DNA of 64,000 nucleotides from an uncultured Roseobacter sp. (GTDB lineage: Bacteria; Pseudomonadota; Alphaproteobacteria; Rhodobacterales; Rhodobacteraceae), in contig NZ_CANMNK010000006.1 of assembly GCF_947499265.1 (NCBI RefSeq), forward strand, positions 372,001-436,000, in the 5' to 3' direction. The translations under genes were made by a program, and so were the position numbers. This document shows positions 52,997 through 63,450 of the stretch, piece after piece. The notes beneath the pieces are model-generated. The model saw nothing but the letters and a program-made list of their open reading frames with translations, had not been told where the DNA came from and ran no database searches. How positions within the stretch are numbered: position 1 is the stretch's first letter; each line of letters begins with the position of its first letter.

Positions 52997-55299
52997 CAGA
53001 TGCCTCCCCGTGCCCGCTCAACGCCGGCCAGAACAGCCTCAGCGGTCGCGGGTGTCTGCAGATCGGCGTAGTGTGGGCCACAGGATTGCACCGCATCACA
53101 TAGGGCCGAATAAGCGGAGATGCCCAGCATCAACGGCGGCTCGCCCACCGCCTTGGATCGGTAAACGGTTTCCTCGCGGTTTTCGCCGTCCCAGAGCGCG
53201 ACGTTGAAAATATCAGGGCGATCGGAACAGGCCGGGATCTTGTAGGTCGAGGGCGCATGCGTGCGCAAACGTCCGGCGTCGTCCCAGACAAGTTCCTCGG
53301 TTGTGAGCCAGCCTGCGCCCTGCACATACCCGCCTTCGATCTGGCCAATATCAATGCCGGGGTTCAGCGATGCGCCCGCGTCATGCAGGATATCAGCGCG
53401 CAGGATGCGGTTTTCCCCGGTCAGCGTGTCGACCACCACTTCGGTGACCGCGGCGCCATAGGCGAAGTAGAAAAATGGGCGACCTTCGCCCTTGATCCGG
53501 TCCCATTCCAGCTTGGGTGTCTTGTAAAACCCGGTCGCCGACAGGCTCACACGCGCGAAATAGGCCATCTGGGCAACTTCGGCGAAACTGTACGTGGCTC
53601 CCGCCACCAGCACCTCGCCGCCCACGAACCGGACGTCCATGGCCTCGCACTGATGCCGTTCGGCCAGCAGATCGGCCATGCGCGCGCGGATCGTGTCGCA
53701 GGCGGCCTGCACCGCCATCCCATTGAGATCGCTGCCGGAAGAGGCCGCCGTGGCGGAGGTGTTGGGCACCTTGCCTGTATCCGTCGCTGTGATCTTCACC
53801 TGCCCCACATCGACACCAAACCTCGCGGCGGCGACCTGGGCAACCTTCTGAAACAGGCCTTGCCCCATTTCGGTGCCACCGTGGTTCAGATGGATGGAGC
53901 CGTCCTGATAGACATGCACCAGCGCACCCGCCTGATTGAGATGTGTCAGCGTAAATGAAATGCCGAATTTCACGGGCGTCAGCGCGATACCTTTTTTCAA
54001 CACAGGGTTTTGCGCGTTCCAGTCCAAGACCGATGCGCGCCGCGCCGCGTAGTCGCTGCTGTCAACAAGGCGCTCGATCATCTTGGGCAGGACGAAATCC
54101 TCGACCTCCTGACCGTAAGGCGTGGTGTTGCGTTTCTTCTGGCCGGAAATATCCTCGCCGAAGGCATAGAAGTTTTTCTGCCGCACCGCCAAGGGATCCA
54201 ACCCCAGATGTGTGGCGATATGGTCCATGACCCGCTCGATCCCCAACATCCCCTGCGGCCCGCCAAACCCGCGAAAGGCCGTGGCACTTTGCGTATTGGT
54301 TTTTAGCCGGTGACTGGTGATGCGCACGGCGGGCAGGAAATAGGCATTGTCGGCGTGCAGCATGGCCCGGTCCGCCACTGGCAGCGACAGATCCTGCGCC
54401 CAGCCGCACCGTGCATAATGGGTGAAATCAATGCCTTCGATCCTGCCATCGACATCAAAGCCCACGGTGTAATCGATGCGAAAATCATGGCGCTTGCCGG
54501 TGATGATCATGTCGTCATCCCGATCATATCGCATCCGGCAGGGGCGTCCCGTTTGCGCGGCCACCACGGCGCAGGCCACGGCCAGCGCATTGCCCTGACT
54601 TTCCTTGCCGCCAAACCCGCCGCCCATGCGCCGGGTTTCCACGCGGACGGCGTGCATGGGTTTGCCCAGGGCCTCTGCCACCTTGTGCTGGATTTCTGTG
54701 GGGTGCTGGGTGGAGCTCATCACGACCATATCGCCCCCCTCCTGGGGCAGCGCGAGCGCGGCCTGGCCTTCGAGGTAGAAATGCTCCTGCCCGCCCACAT
54801 GCAACCGGCCTGTGATGCGGTGGGATGCTTGCGGCAAGGCCGCCTCGACATCGCCGCGGGTGTAGACACGGGGGCCGTCCTCAAAACGGCTGTTTTGCGC
54901 CATCGCATCGTCAATGGTCAGGATCGCGGGTGTCTCGGTGGGGTCGATCTGCCCCAACCGCGCGGCCTGTCTTGCGGCCAGATGCGAGCTTGCGGCCACC
55001 ACAAAGAGCGGCTGCCCCACGTAGTGCACGCGGTTCGTAGCCAGCAGCGGTTCATCGTGGTTCGACGGCGATACGTCATTGTCAAAGGGCAGGTCCGAGG
55101 CGGTCAACACGGCAGCCACACCGGGGGCATCGCGCACCGCAGCCAGATCGATCCCGTTCAACCGTCCCGCTGCCACGTGCGACATCCCAAACGCCAGATG
55201 CAACGCGTCCTTCGGCACAGGGATATCGTCGATATAGCGTGCAGCTCCCGTCACGTGCAAAGCGGCGGCATCATGGGGCAGGGGCTTGGCCACGCTCAT
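52996..55299 (-). CDS. xdhB: Xanthine dehydrogenase molybdenum-binding subunit
   Basis: Catalytic subunit of 767 residues that hydroxylates hypoxanthine and xanthine to urate. Cofactor-binding motifs: [14 protein letters not shown] (about 223-236), [15 protein letters not shown] (337-351) and the catalytic glutamate in KAVGEPPLM near the C-terminus. Residues 379-390 ([12 protein letters not shown]) are encoded exactly by a copy of the 37-bp repeat and appear to interrupt the usual NFY...RNTTPYGQ stretch. Overlaps xdhA by 4 bp and xdhC by 1 bp. Confidence 0.95.
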   Translation of the reverse strand: MSVAKPLPHDAAALHVTGAARYIDDIPVPKDALHLAFGMSHVAAGRLNGIDLAAVRDAPGVAAVLTASDLPFDNDVSPSNHDEPLLATNRVHYVGQPLFVVAASSHLAARQAARLGQIDPTETPAILTIDDAMAQNSRFEDGPRVYTRGDVEAALPQASHRITGRLHVGGQEHFYLEGQAALALPQEGGDMVVMSSTQHPTEIQHKVAEALGKPMHAVRVETRRMGGGFGGKESQGNALAVACAVVAAQTGRPCRMRYDRDDDMIITGKRHDFRIDYTVGFDVDGRIEGIDFTHYARCGWAQDLSLPVADRAMLHADNAYFLPAVRITSHRLKTNTQSATAFRGFGGPQGMLGIERVMDHIATHLGLDPLAVRQKNFYAFGEDISGQKKRNTTPYGQEVEDFVLPKMIERLVDSSDYAARRASVLDWNAQNPVLKKGIALTPVKFGISFTLTHLNQAGALVHVYQDGSIHLNHGGTEMGQGLFQKVAQVAAARFGVDVGQVKITATDTGKVPNTSATAASSGSDLNGMAVQAACDTIRARMADLLAERHQCEAMDVRFVGGEVLVAGATYSFAEVAQMAYFARVSLSATGFYKTPKLEWDRIKGEGRPFFYFAYGAAVTEVVVDTLTGENRILRADILHDAGASLNPGIDIGQIEGGYVQGAGWLTTEELVWDDAGRLRTHAPSTYKIPACSDRPDIFNVALWDGENREETVYRSKAVGEPPLMLGISAYSALCDAVQSCGPHYADLQTPATAEAVLAGVERARGGI
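54130..54166. repeat. 37-bp exact repeat, copy inside xdhB
   Basis: Identical to 50489-50525. Read on the minus strand it equals one base plus exactly 12 codons (residues 379-390 of XdhB), leaving the frame intact. Confidence 0.9.
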
Positions 55300-56669
55300 G
55301 GCATCACCTCAAGCGCATTTGCTGCAACGCCTTGATCCTCATGCCAATACCTCAGCAGCATGTTCTGCGCCGTTTTCATCCGGTAGGTCGCGCTGGCGCG
55401 CATGTCTGACAGGGGCTCGAAGTCCGATGCCATGGCCCGCATCGCGGCGCGCACGGTCGCCTCAGACCAGGGCGCGCCCATCAGGGCCGCCTCGGCACCA
55501 GCTGCCCGTTTCGGGATGCCAGCCATGCCACCAAATGCAATACGGGCCGCAGTGGCGCGCCCGTTTTCCGTGGCGATCGAAAAGCATCCGCAAACGGCGG
55601 AGATGTCCTGATCATAGCGCTTTGACAGCTTGTAGCACTTCAGGTAGTCCGGGCCGCGCGGGATTGTGATGGCTTCGACGAATTCACCGGGTCGGCGATC
55701 CTGCTTGCCATAATCGATAAAGAAGTCTTCGAGCGGCATATTCCGCCGCTCACTTCCCAACCGCAAGTGCACGCGCGCGGCCAGCGCGATCAGTGCCGGG
55801 GGGCCGTCACCAATCGGCGAGCCATTGGCGATATTCCCGCCGATGGTGGCGGCATTGCGCACCTGAACCGACCCGTAGCGCCGGATCAACTCGGCGAATG
55901 AGGGATGATGCGGGGCAATGGCATCTTCCAGTTCGGTCAACGTCGTCATCGCGCCGATGCGAATGGTGTCGTCCGTCCGCGCGACGCCGCGCAGGTCGGC
56001 ACATCCGTTCAAAAACGCCACAGGGCCAAGTGGACGGAATTCCTTTGTCACCCAAAGACCGACATCCGTTGCACCGGCGATCAGGGTGGCATCGGGATGG
56101 GCCTGATACCAGGTGGCTAGATCATCGCTGGTTTCGGGTTGGAATAGGGCATCGCTACCTTTGTTTTTGGATTTTGCGACCGGCGCATCCCGCATATGAT
56201 CGGGGACGGGTGCTGCCTCTGCCGCCTCCGCGGCGCGCACAATCGGGGCATATCCGGTGCAGCGGCACAGGTTGCCTGCAAGCTGCGTGTCATGATCCTT
56301 GCGATGGTTCAAATGGGCCGTGGCCATGGAGACCACAAATCCCGGGGTGCAAAATCCGCATTGGCTGCCATGATGATCAATCATCGCCTGCTGCACCGGA
56401 TGCAACGCGCCATCTGGCGCGGCGATCCCCTCGATGGTGCGCACCGCTTTGCCGTTCAACTGCGGCAGGAACAAGATACAGGCATTGAATGTCCGAGCAC
56501 CGAGCGCATCCGTGATCATGACCGAACACGCCCCGCAATCACCTTCATTGCAGCCCTCTTTGGTGCCTGTCAGTCCGCGCGCCTCTCTGAGCCAGTCCAG
56601 CAGGGTGGTGGTCGGCGCCACATCTCGCAGCACCACTGTTTCTCCGTTCAGGCGAAACGTTATCTCCAT
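55296..56669 (-). CDS. xdhA: Xanthine dehydrogenase small subunit (FeS and FAD)
   Basis: Electron-transfer subunit of 457 residues. The N-terminal 2Fe-2S ferredoxin domain has CNEGDCGAC with a later NAC; the second 2Fe-2S domain has CGFCTPG and CRCTGY; the FAD domain (about 185-450) includes [16 protein letters not shown] and [18 protein letters not shown]. The start at 56669 ([10 protein letters not shown]) gives the standard N-terminus; the frame is open further upstream. First gene of the xdhABC-transporter operon, 221 bp from the divergent dnaE. Confidence 0.95.
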   Translation of the reverse strand: MEITFRLNGETVVLRDVAPTTTLLDWLREARGLTGTKEGCNEGDCGACSVMITDALGARTFNACILFLPQLNGKAVRTIEGIAAPDGALHPVQQAMIDHHGSQCGFCTPGFVVSMATAHLNHRKDHDTQLAGNLCRCTGYAPIVRAAEAAEAAPVPDHMRDAPVAKSKNKGSDALFQPETSDDLATWYQAHPDATLIAGATDVGLWVTKEFRPLGPVAFLNGCADLRGVARTDDTIRIGAMTTLTELEDAIAPHHPSFAELIRRYGSVQVRNAATIGGNIANGSPIGDGPPALIALAARVHLRLGSERRNMPLEDFFIDYGKQDRRPGEFVEAITIPRGPDYLKCYKLSKRYDQDISAVCGCFSIATENGRATAARIAFGGMAGIPKRAAGAEAALMGAPWSEATVRAAMRAMASDFEPLSDMRASATYRMKTAQNMLLRYWHEDQGVAANALEVMP

Positions 56670-56890
56670 TCGGTCAGATCCGCCGCGGTACCAGGGGCTC
56701 TTGATGCCCGTCGTTCGATGCGGCGTAGAACGACAGACGAGTAGGACGATCCAAAGGCTAAGCGGGTGCGCAGTTGATTTGCAAGGGAAAAGGCGTCCGC
56801 CCGGCGCGCGCAGCAGGCTCAATGTCTAAAATTACGCGTGGCCCATTCTTGGTACTGGCGGGTCGGACATGGCTGATCTAGGTTTGACGC

Positions 56891-59800
56891 ATGAGCACAT
56901 CTCCCCGATTCATTCACCTGCGCAGCCACTCGGAATACTCCCTGCTGGAAGGGGCGCTGCGTCTGAAGAAACTGCCCGGATTATGCGCCGATGCGCAGAT
57001 GCCGGCGCTGGCGTTGACCGATACCAACAACATGTTTGCTGCCCTGGAGTTTTCAGTTGCGATGTCCGGCGCCGGGCTGCAACCCATCCTCGGCTGCCAG
57101 GTGGATGTTGCTTATGTCGAGACCCGCCCGGGCGAGAAGCCCCGCGCGCCTGCCGCACTGGTGTTGCTGGCACAGTCAGAGGCCGGGTACGAGAACCTGA
57201 TGAAGCTTAACTCCTGCCTCTACATCGACAAGGGCGGGGCTTTGCCGCAGGTTTCGCTGGATGAATTGCAGGCCCATGCGGCGGATGTGATCTGCCTGAC
57301 CGGTGGGCCGGAGGGACCCGTAGGCAAGTTGCTGCAAGCCGGGCAACGCCCCGCGGCACAGGATCTGATGGACCGGTTGAAATCCGTCTTTGCCGACAGG
57401 CTCTATGTTGAATTGCAGCGTCATCCGAACGAGGGGGGGCAGCCGGAAGCGGAGCGTCTGACGGAGCGCGGGTTTGTCGAGATGGCCTATGCGATGGATG
57501 TGCCGCTTGTAGCGACAAATGATGTCTATTTCCCCAAATCTGAGATGTATGAGGCACATGACGCGCTGATCTGTATTGCCGAAGGGGCCTATGTCGATCA
57601 GCAGGATGCGCGCCGCCGTCTGACCGCCCAGCACTATTTCAAGTCGCAGACCGAAATGGTGACGCTCTTTGCCGATCTGCCTGAAGCGATCGAGAACACG
57701 GTTGAAATCGCAAAGCGTTGCGCGTTTCAGGCCTATCGGCGCGATCCGATCCTGCCGAAATTTGCGGATAATGAGATTGAGGAGCTGCGCCAGCAATCCC
57801 ATGCGGGCCTCAAGGATCGGCTGGCGGTCATCCCGCATGCGGCTAGCGTTGATGAGTATGAAAAGCGGCTCGATTTCGAGCTGGGGATCATCGAGGGGAT
57901 GGGGTTCCCCGGCTACTTCCTGATCGTTGCGGATTTTATCAAATGGGCCAAGGACAATGACATCCCCGTGGGGCCGGGGCGGGGTTCGGGTGCGGGTTCG
58001 CTGGTGGCCTATGCGCTGACCATCACGGACCTCGATCCGCTGCGCTATAACCTGCTGTTTGAGCGGTTTCTGAACCCCGAACGGGTATCCATGCCTGACT
58101 TCGATATCGACTTCTGCATGGATCGGCGGGAAGAGGTCATTCGGTACGTTCAAGACAAGTATGGCCGCGACAAGGTAGGCCAAATCATCACTTTTGGTGC
58201 GCTTTTGTCAAAGGCTGCGGTGCGTGATATCGGCCGTGTTCTGCAAATGCCCTATGGTCAAGTGGACCGATTGTCCAAAATGATCCCGGTGGAGGGCGTC
58301 AAACCCGTATCCATCGAAAAGGCGCTGGCCGACGAGCCGCGCCTGCGTGAAGAGGCGCGCAACGAAGAGGTTGTTGCGCGGCTTCTGGAATACGGCCAGC
58401 AGGTCGAGGGGCTGCTGCGGAACGCTTCGACCCATGCGGCGGGTGTGGTCATCGGGGACCGGCCGCTGGACGCGCTTGTCCCGCTCTATCAGGACCCGCG
58501 TTCGGACATGCCTGCCACCCAGTTCAACATGAAATGGGTGGAGCAGGCCGGGTTGGTCAAATTCGATTTTCTGGGCCTGAAAACGCTGACCGTGATCCAG
58601 AATGCGGTGGATCAGATCAAGGCCTCGGGCCGGCATCTGCACATCGCTGCAGATGGGACGGAGCTCTTTGAGCCGCCCGAAGGGTTGGAAGACGATATTG
58701 GCACCATCCCACTGGACGATGAAGCCTCTTACAAGCTCTATGCCTCCGCCAAGACGGTTGCGGTGTTTCAGGTGGAAAGTTCGGGCATGATGGATGCGCT
58801 CAAGCGCATGAAACCCACCTGCATCGAGGATATCGTGGCGCTTGTGGCGCTCTACCGGCCCGGCCCGATGGAAAACATCCCGACCTATTGCGAGGTCAAG
58901 AACGGGCTGAAAGAACGCACCTCCATCCACCCGCTGATCGACGATATTCTCGAAGAAACACAAGGCATTATCGTTTATCAGGAACAGGTGATGCAGATCG
59001 CGCAGGTCATGGCGGGCTACAGCCTGGGCGGCGCGGATCTGCTGCGCCGCGCCATGGGCAAGAAGATCGCCGAGGAGATGGCCAAGGAACGCCCGAAATT
59101 CGAAAAGGGCGCGCAGGAAAACGGGGTGGACAAGAAAAAGGCCACCGAAGTGTTCGACCTGTTGGAGAAATTCGCCAACTACGGGTTCAACAAATCGCAT
59201 GCCGCGGCCTATGCGGTCGTCAGCTACCAAACCGCCTGGCTCAAGGCCAACCATCCGGTGGAATTCATGGCCGGGGTGATGAACTGCGATATCCACCTCA
59301 CGGACAAGCTCGCCGTTTACTTCGAAGAGGTGCGCAAGCGGTTGGAACTGCCTTGGGTGCCGCCTTGCGTGAACCGCTCTGATGCCACGTTCAAAGTGGT
59401 CGATGGCGCGCTGGTCTATGCATTGGGCGCGCTCAAGAACGTCGGTGTTGAGGCGATGAAACTGATCACGGACGGCAGGGGGGATAAACCCTTTACCACG
59501 CTCTTTGATCTCGCCCGCCGGGTGGATTTGAAGCGCGTTGGCAAACGCCCGCTGGAGATGCTGGCGCGGTCCGGCGCTTTCGATCAGTTGGATCCAAACC
59601 GCCGCCGCGTGTTCGGCGCACTCGATCCGCTGGTCGGATATTCTGCTGCCATTCACGAGCAGAAAGCCTCCAACCAGGTGTCGCTTTTCGGCGAGGCGGG
59701 CGATGACCTGCCCGAACCGAGGTTGCATCCCGTAGATGATTGGTTGCCCGCCGAACGGCTGAGCGAAGAATTCAAGGCCGTGGGCTTTTACCTCTCCGGC

Positions 59801-60391
59801 CATCCGCTTGATGACTATATGGGGCCGCTCAAACGCAAGGGCATCCTGACGCTGGATGAGGTCATGGCCAAAGCTGAAAGCGGGCCGATGAACGCAAAAC
59901 TGGCGGGTGTTGTTGCCGGACGGCAGGAGCGCAAATCGGCGCGTGGCAACCGGTTCGCATTTTGCCAGATGTCCGACACAACGGGTGCCTATGAGGTCAC
60001 GCTCTTTTCTGAAACGCTTGAGAAATCCCGGGAACATCTGGAAACCGGCGCCAAGGTCGTGGTGGCGGTGGAGGCGACGCTGGAGGCGGATCAGCTGAAG
60101 CTGCTGGCGCGGTCGGTGTCGCCCATTGATGCCGTCGCAGCGGATGCAGGCAGTATGGGGATCAAGGTCTTTGTGGACGCACCGGAAGCGATTTCAGCCG
60201 TGGCCAGTGTGCTTGAAGGCGCGGCCAATGCGGTCAAAACCGCCGGGCGTGGGCCGGTTGAGTTTTGCCTGATGGACCCGACCCTACCGGGCGAGGTCGA
60301 GGTCGCACTGGGGCAGGACTTTGTGGTGAACCCACAAATCAAGGGGGCGATCAAATCCTTGACCGGTGTGCTGGAGGTGGAGGACCTCTAG
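56891..60391 (+). CDS. dnaE: DNA polymerase III alpha subunit
   Basis: Replicative polymerase subunit of 1166 residues. N-terminal PHP domain (IHLRSHSEYSLLEGALRLKKL), polymerase palm with GPGRGSGAGSLVAYAL and the catalytic aspartates in MPDFDIDFCMDRREEV (about 394-409), fingers, a helix-hairpin-helix region, a possible clamp-binding QVSLFG (about 932) and a C-terminal OB-fold. Length and order are those of the chromosomal DnaE1, not the error-prone DnaE2. Its stop overlaps the convergent slyX end by 4 bp. Confidence 0.97.
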   Translation: MSTSPRFIHLRSHSEYSLLEGALRLKKLPGLCADAQMPALALTDTNNMFAALEFSVAMSGAGLQPILGCQVDVAYVETRPGEKPRAPAALVLLAQSEAGYENLMKLNSCLYIDKGGALPQVSLDELQAHAADVICLTGGPEGPVGKLLQAGQRPAAQDLMDRLKSVFADRLYVELQRHPNEGGQPEAERLTERGFVEMAYAMDVPLVATNDVYFPKSEMYEAHDALICIAEGAYVDQQDARRRLTAQHYFKSQTEMVTLFADLPEAIENTVEIAKRCAFQAYRRDPILPKFADNEIEELRQQSHAGLKDRLAVIPHAASVDEYEKRLDFELGIIEGMGFPGYFLIVADFIKWAKDNDIPVGPGRGSGAGSLVAYALTITDLDPLRYNLLFERFLNPERVSMPDFDIDFCMDRREEVIRYVQDKYGRDKVGQIITFGALLSKAAVRDIGRVLQMPYGQVDRLSKMIPVEGVKPVSIEKALADEPRLREEARNEEVVARLLEYGQQVEGLLRNASTHAAGVVIGDRPLDALVPLYQDPRSDMPATQFNMKWVEQAGLVKFDFLGLKTLTVIQNAVDQIKASGRHLHIAADGTELFEPPEGLEDDIGTIPLDDEASYKLYASAKTVAVFQVESSGMMDALKRMKPTCIEDIVALVALYRPGPMENIPTYCEVKNGLKERTSIHPLIDDILEETQGIIVYQEQVMQIAQVMAGYSLGGADLLRRAMGKKIAEEMAKERPKFEKGAQENGVDKKKATEVFDLLEKFANYGFNKSHAAAYAVVSYQTAWLKANHPVEFMAGVMNCDIHLTDKLAVYFEEVRKRLELPWVPPCVNRSDATFKVVDGALVYALGALKNVGVEAMKLITDGRGDKPFTTLFDLARRVDLKRVGKRPLEMLARSGAFDQLDPNRRRVFGALDPLVGYSAAIHEQKASNQVSLFGEAGDDLPEPRLHPVDDWLPAERLSEEFKAVGFYLSGHPLDDYMGPLKRKGILTLDEVMAKAESGPMNAKLAGVVAGRQERKSARGNRFAFCQMSDTTGAYEVTLFSETLEKSREHLETGAKVVVAVEATLEADQLKLLARSVSPIDAVAADAGSMGIKVFVDAPEAISAVASVLEGAANAVKTAGRGPVEFCLMDPTLPGEVEVALGQDFVVNPQIKGAIKSLTGVLEVEDL

Positions 60392-60582
60392 TAATGCGGC
60401 GGGCGCTCATCGCCCACCACGATGCCCCCTGAGGATTGCGCCTCGCGCTCTCCTTCGCGCTGCATCAGCATGTGGACACGGCGTGTCAGGGTCGCAATCT
60501 CCGCTTCCTGTCTGGCAACCACATCGGAGAGGTCATCGACGGTCCGCGTCAAATGCGCAATCTGTTCTTCGAGCTTTTCCAT
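60388..60582 (-). CDS. slyX: SlyX family protein
   Basis: Small coiled-coil protein of 64 residues: LEEQIAHLTRTVDDLSDVVARQEAEIATLTRRVHML followed by a C-terminal DERPPHY. The PPHY ending is the SlyX signature. Function is unknown in general. Tail-to-tail overlap with dnaE by 4 bp. Confidence 0.9.
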   Translation of the reverse strand: MEKLEEQIAHLTRTVDDLSDVVARQEAEIATLTRRVHMLMQREGEREAQSSGGIVVGDERPPHY

Positions 60583-60712
60583 GGCGATGTCCTTTTTGAC
60601 GCCCTGCGCCTACCACGCGGTGTGGATGCGATAAAGAGGTCGCATCGCCGCCTTGTCTGTACCAGCCCCATCCGCTAGACCGCGCGCGAACCCAAAAGCC
60701 AAAGGTAGATCC

Positions 60713-62371
60713 ATGGCCAAGCCCAAGAAGACCCCGCGCCCCAAGGCAGAGACGCCCAAGGGTTTCCGTGATTATTTCGGTGCTGAAGTGACACAGCGCA
60801 CCGAAATGCTGCGCGCGATTGCGGGGGTCTATCATCGCTACGGGTTTGATGCCTTTGAAAGCTCCGGGGTGGAAACCGTCGAGGCTCTGGGCAAGTTCCT
60901 GCCCGATGTGGACCGCCCCAACGAAGGTGTGTTCGCCTGGCAGGAGGACGCGGAAGGCGACAAACCCGGTGATTGGCTGGCGCTGCGTTATGATCTGACG
61001 GCGCCTTTGGCGCGGGTCTATGCGCAACATCAGAACGACCTGCCCAAGCCTTATCGTCGCTATGCCATGGGCCCTGTCTGGCGCAATGAAAAGCCGGGCC
61101 CTGGCCGTTTTCGTCAATTTTATCAGTGTGATGCGGATACCGTAGGGGCTCCGTCAGTGGCCGCAGATGCAGAGATTTGCGCCATGCTCGCCGATTGCCT
61201 CGAAGAGGTCGGCATCCCGCGCGGCGACTACGTGATCCGCGTGAACAACCGCAAGGTGCTGAACGGCGTGCTCGAAGTCGCTGGCCTCTCCGGCGACGAC
61301 AAAGAACGCGAGCGTGGCATCGTGCTGCGCGCCATCGACAAACTGGACCGGTTGGGTCCCGAGGGTGTACGCGCCCTGCTGGGTCAAGGCCGCAAAGACG
61401 AGAGCGGGGATTTCACCAAAGGCGCTTGTCTTGAACGGCACCAAATCGAGAAAATCATGGCTTTCGCAACGGCATCTGAAACCGTGAAAAACAGGTTGCG
61501 AGACCTAGGGCAGGACCTAAAAACAGAGACCGGCACCACACTACGATTTGCCGCCATCGCGGGTGAGCGTCCCTTTGATTCATTTCTAGGGACGAATTCC
61601 GATCCTGAAGAGTACGAGCTATGGAATCGTGCAGCGCTGAGTCATCTGCGCGAACTCGTATCTGAAAGCTCAGAAGGTAAGACCGGCGTTTATGAACTGG
61701 ACCAAATTGCCCAGCTTCTTGCAGCAGGCGGCTATGGCCCCGACCGGATCATCATCGACCCTTCGGTGGTCCGGGGTCTCGGCTACTACACCGGTCCGGT
61801 CTACGAGGCCGAACTGACTTTCGACATTCAGGACGAGAAAGGCCGCACGCGCAACTTTGGCTCTGTCGCGGGTGGCGGGCGTTACGACGATCTCGTTAAA
61901 CGCTTTACCGGGCAGGAAGTGCCCGCGACGGGTATCTCCATCGGTGTCGACCGTCTTCTCGCGGCCCTGCATGCCAAAGGCCGGATGCAGGTGTCTGAGC
62001 CTGGGCCGGTGGTCGTGACGGTCATGGACCGCGACCGGATGGCGGATTACCAGGCGATGGTGGCAGAACTGCGCGGCGCGGGCATCCGGGCGGAGGTTTA
62101 CCTCGGAAATCCGAAAAACTTCGGCAATCAGCTGAAATACGCGGACCGTCGAGGCAGCCCCGCGGCGGTGATCGAGGGCGGCGATGAAAAAGCCAAAGGT
62201 GTCGTTCAGATCAAGGATCTGATCTTGGGCGCAAAAATTGCCGAAAGCGCGACATTGGAGGAATGGAAAGACCGCCCCAGCCAGTTTGAGGCGCCACGCG
62301 ATCAGCTGATCGCGAAAGTCCGTGAGATTCTGGCGCAACATGATCAGGCGGCGGGCGACGCGGGGCCATGA
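60713..62371 (+). CDS. hisS: Histidyl-tRNA synthetase with apparent internal insertion
   Basis: Class II aminoacyl-tRNA synthetase of 552 residues. Motif 2 region [28 protein letters not shown], the histidine-binding [20 protein letters not shown] and motif 3 near [14 protein letters not shown] are present, with a C-terminal anticodon-binding domain. The start at 60713 has AGGTAG upstream. Residues about 262-311 look like an extra segment between IEKI and the LRELV helix: it contains five CTA codons in about 50 and is AT-richer than its surroundings. From memory, related HisRS are near 495 residues, so this copy is about 50 longer. Overlaps hisZ by 4 bp. Confidence 0.95.
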   Translation: MAKPKKTPRPKAETPKGFRDYFGAEVTQRTEMLRAIAGVYHRYGFDAFESSGVETVEALGKFLPDVDRPNEGVFAWQEDAEGDKPGDWLALRYDLTAPLARVYAQHQNDLPKPYRRYAMGPVWRNEKPGPGRFRQFYQCDADTVGAPSVAADAEICAMLADCLEEVGIPRGDYVIRVNNRKVLNGVLEVAGLSGDDKERERGIVLRAIDKLDRLGPEGVRALLGQGRKDESGDFTKGACLERHQIEKIMAFATASETVKNRLRDLGQDLKTETGTTLRFAAIAGERPFDSFLGTNSDPEEYELWNRAALSHLRELVSESSEGKTGVYELDQIAQLLAAGGYGPDRIIIDPSVVRGLGYYTGPVYEAELTFDIQDEKGRTRNFGSVAGGGRYDDLVKRFTGQEVPATGISIGVDRLLAALHAKGRMQVSEPGPVVVTVMDRDRMADYQAMVAELRGAGIRAEVYLGNPKNFGNQLKYADRRGSPAAVIEGGDEKAKGVVQIKDLILGAKIAESATLEEWKDRPSQFEAPRDQLIAKVREILAQHDQAAGDAGP

Positions 62372-63450
62372 TCACCCGGGCCGAGACCCTTGCACGGGCG
62401 GCTGAACTGCGCCGGTATTTCGAAGATGCCGGGGCGCAGCCGGTGGAAACACCGATCCTTCAGCCAGCACGCACCCTGCTTGACCTCTATGGCGAGGACA
62501 TTCGCGCGCGCGCCTATGTGACCTCGGATGCGTTGCGGGGTGAGCAGATGTTGCGCCCGGATTTCACCGTGCCGGTTGTGCAGATGCATATGGCGCATGG
62601 GGCCGAGCCTGCGCGCTACACCTACGCTGGCGAGGTTTTCCGGCGGCAGGAGCATGATCCCGACCGGGCCAACGAGTTCGTTCAAGTGGGCTATGAGGTG
62701 TTTGATCGCGCCGATCCAGCGGCAGCGGATGCCGAGGTCTTTGCCCTGATGTCGGATGTGACCGCGCCGTTGAACCTGCGCGCTGCCACCGGTGACATTG
62801 GCGTCTTGATGGCAGCGGTGCAGGGGTTGCGCACGACCGAAGCGCGTAAGGCAGCGCTTTTGCGTCACATCTGGCGGCCGCGCCGGTTCCGGGCGTTGCT
62901 GGACCGATATGCAGGCCGCGTGCCCGTGTCGCAAGAACGTCAGGATTTGCTGGCAAAAGCCGATGTTCGGATCGAGGCACCTTTGATCGGGAAACGCTCC
63001 GCCAGTGAAATCTTGGCGCGGGTCGAGAGGCTGCGGTCAGATGCCAGGGCACCATCGCTCAGTTCAGGGGAAGTCGACCTGCTGGACGCCCTGCTGAATG
63101 TCCGGGAAACCATTCCCTTTGCGTTGGAGCATCTGCGCGACATCGCGGTTGATCTGGCGTCGATTGCCAGCGCGGTGGAGCGTATTTCCAGACGGGCCGA
63201 CGCCCTTGCTTCGCGGGGCGTGGACATCGAAAGCCTGCCATTCGAGGCTAATTTCGGGCGGACATCCATGGAATATTACGACGGGTTTGTCTTTGGTTTC
63301 TTCAACCCGGCGCGTCCCGACCAACCCGCCATTGCTACCGGCGGCCGGTATGACGCGCTGACCCGGCGTCTGGGGCAGGGGACGGAAATTCCCGCTGTTG
63401 GCGGTGTGCTGCGGCCTGGCTTGATGTTGGAACTGGAGGCGCGGCCATGA
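62368..63450 (+). CDS. hisZ: ATP phosphoribosyltransferase regulatory subunit
   Basis: HisRS-like regulatory partner of short-form HisG, 360 residues. Class II core ([66 protein letters not shown]) without tRNA-charging residues or an anticodon domain. ATGA overlap with hisS and with hisG forms a histidine operon start. Confers histidine feedback on HisG. Confidence 0.95.
   Translation: MITRAETLARAAELRRYFEDAGAQPVETPILQPARTLLDLYGEDIRARAYVTSDALRGEQMLRPDFTVPVVQMHMAHGAEPARYTYAGEVFRRQEHDPDRANEFVQVGYEVFDRADPAAADAEVFALMSDVTAPLNLRAATGDIGVLMAAVQGLRTTEARKAALLRHIWRPRRFRALLDRYAGRVPVSQERQDLLAKADVRIEAPLIGKRSASEILARVERLRSDARAPSLSSGEVDLLDALLNVRETIPFALEHLRDIAVDLASIASAVERISRRADALASRGVDIESLPFEANFGRTSMEYYDGFVFGFFNPARPDQPAIATGGRYDALTRRLGQGTEIPAVGGVLRPGLMLELEARP

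Noticed and set aside
58208-60037. 609-codon open frame on the minus strand
   Set aside because: Antisense to dnaE, which carries all polymerase motifs; composition is that of a reverse-complement artefact.
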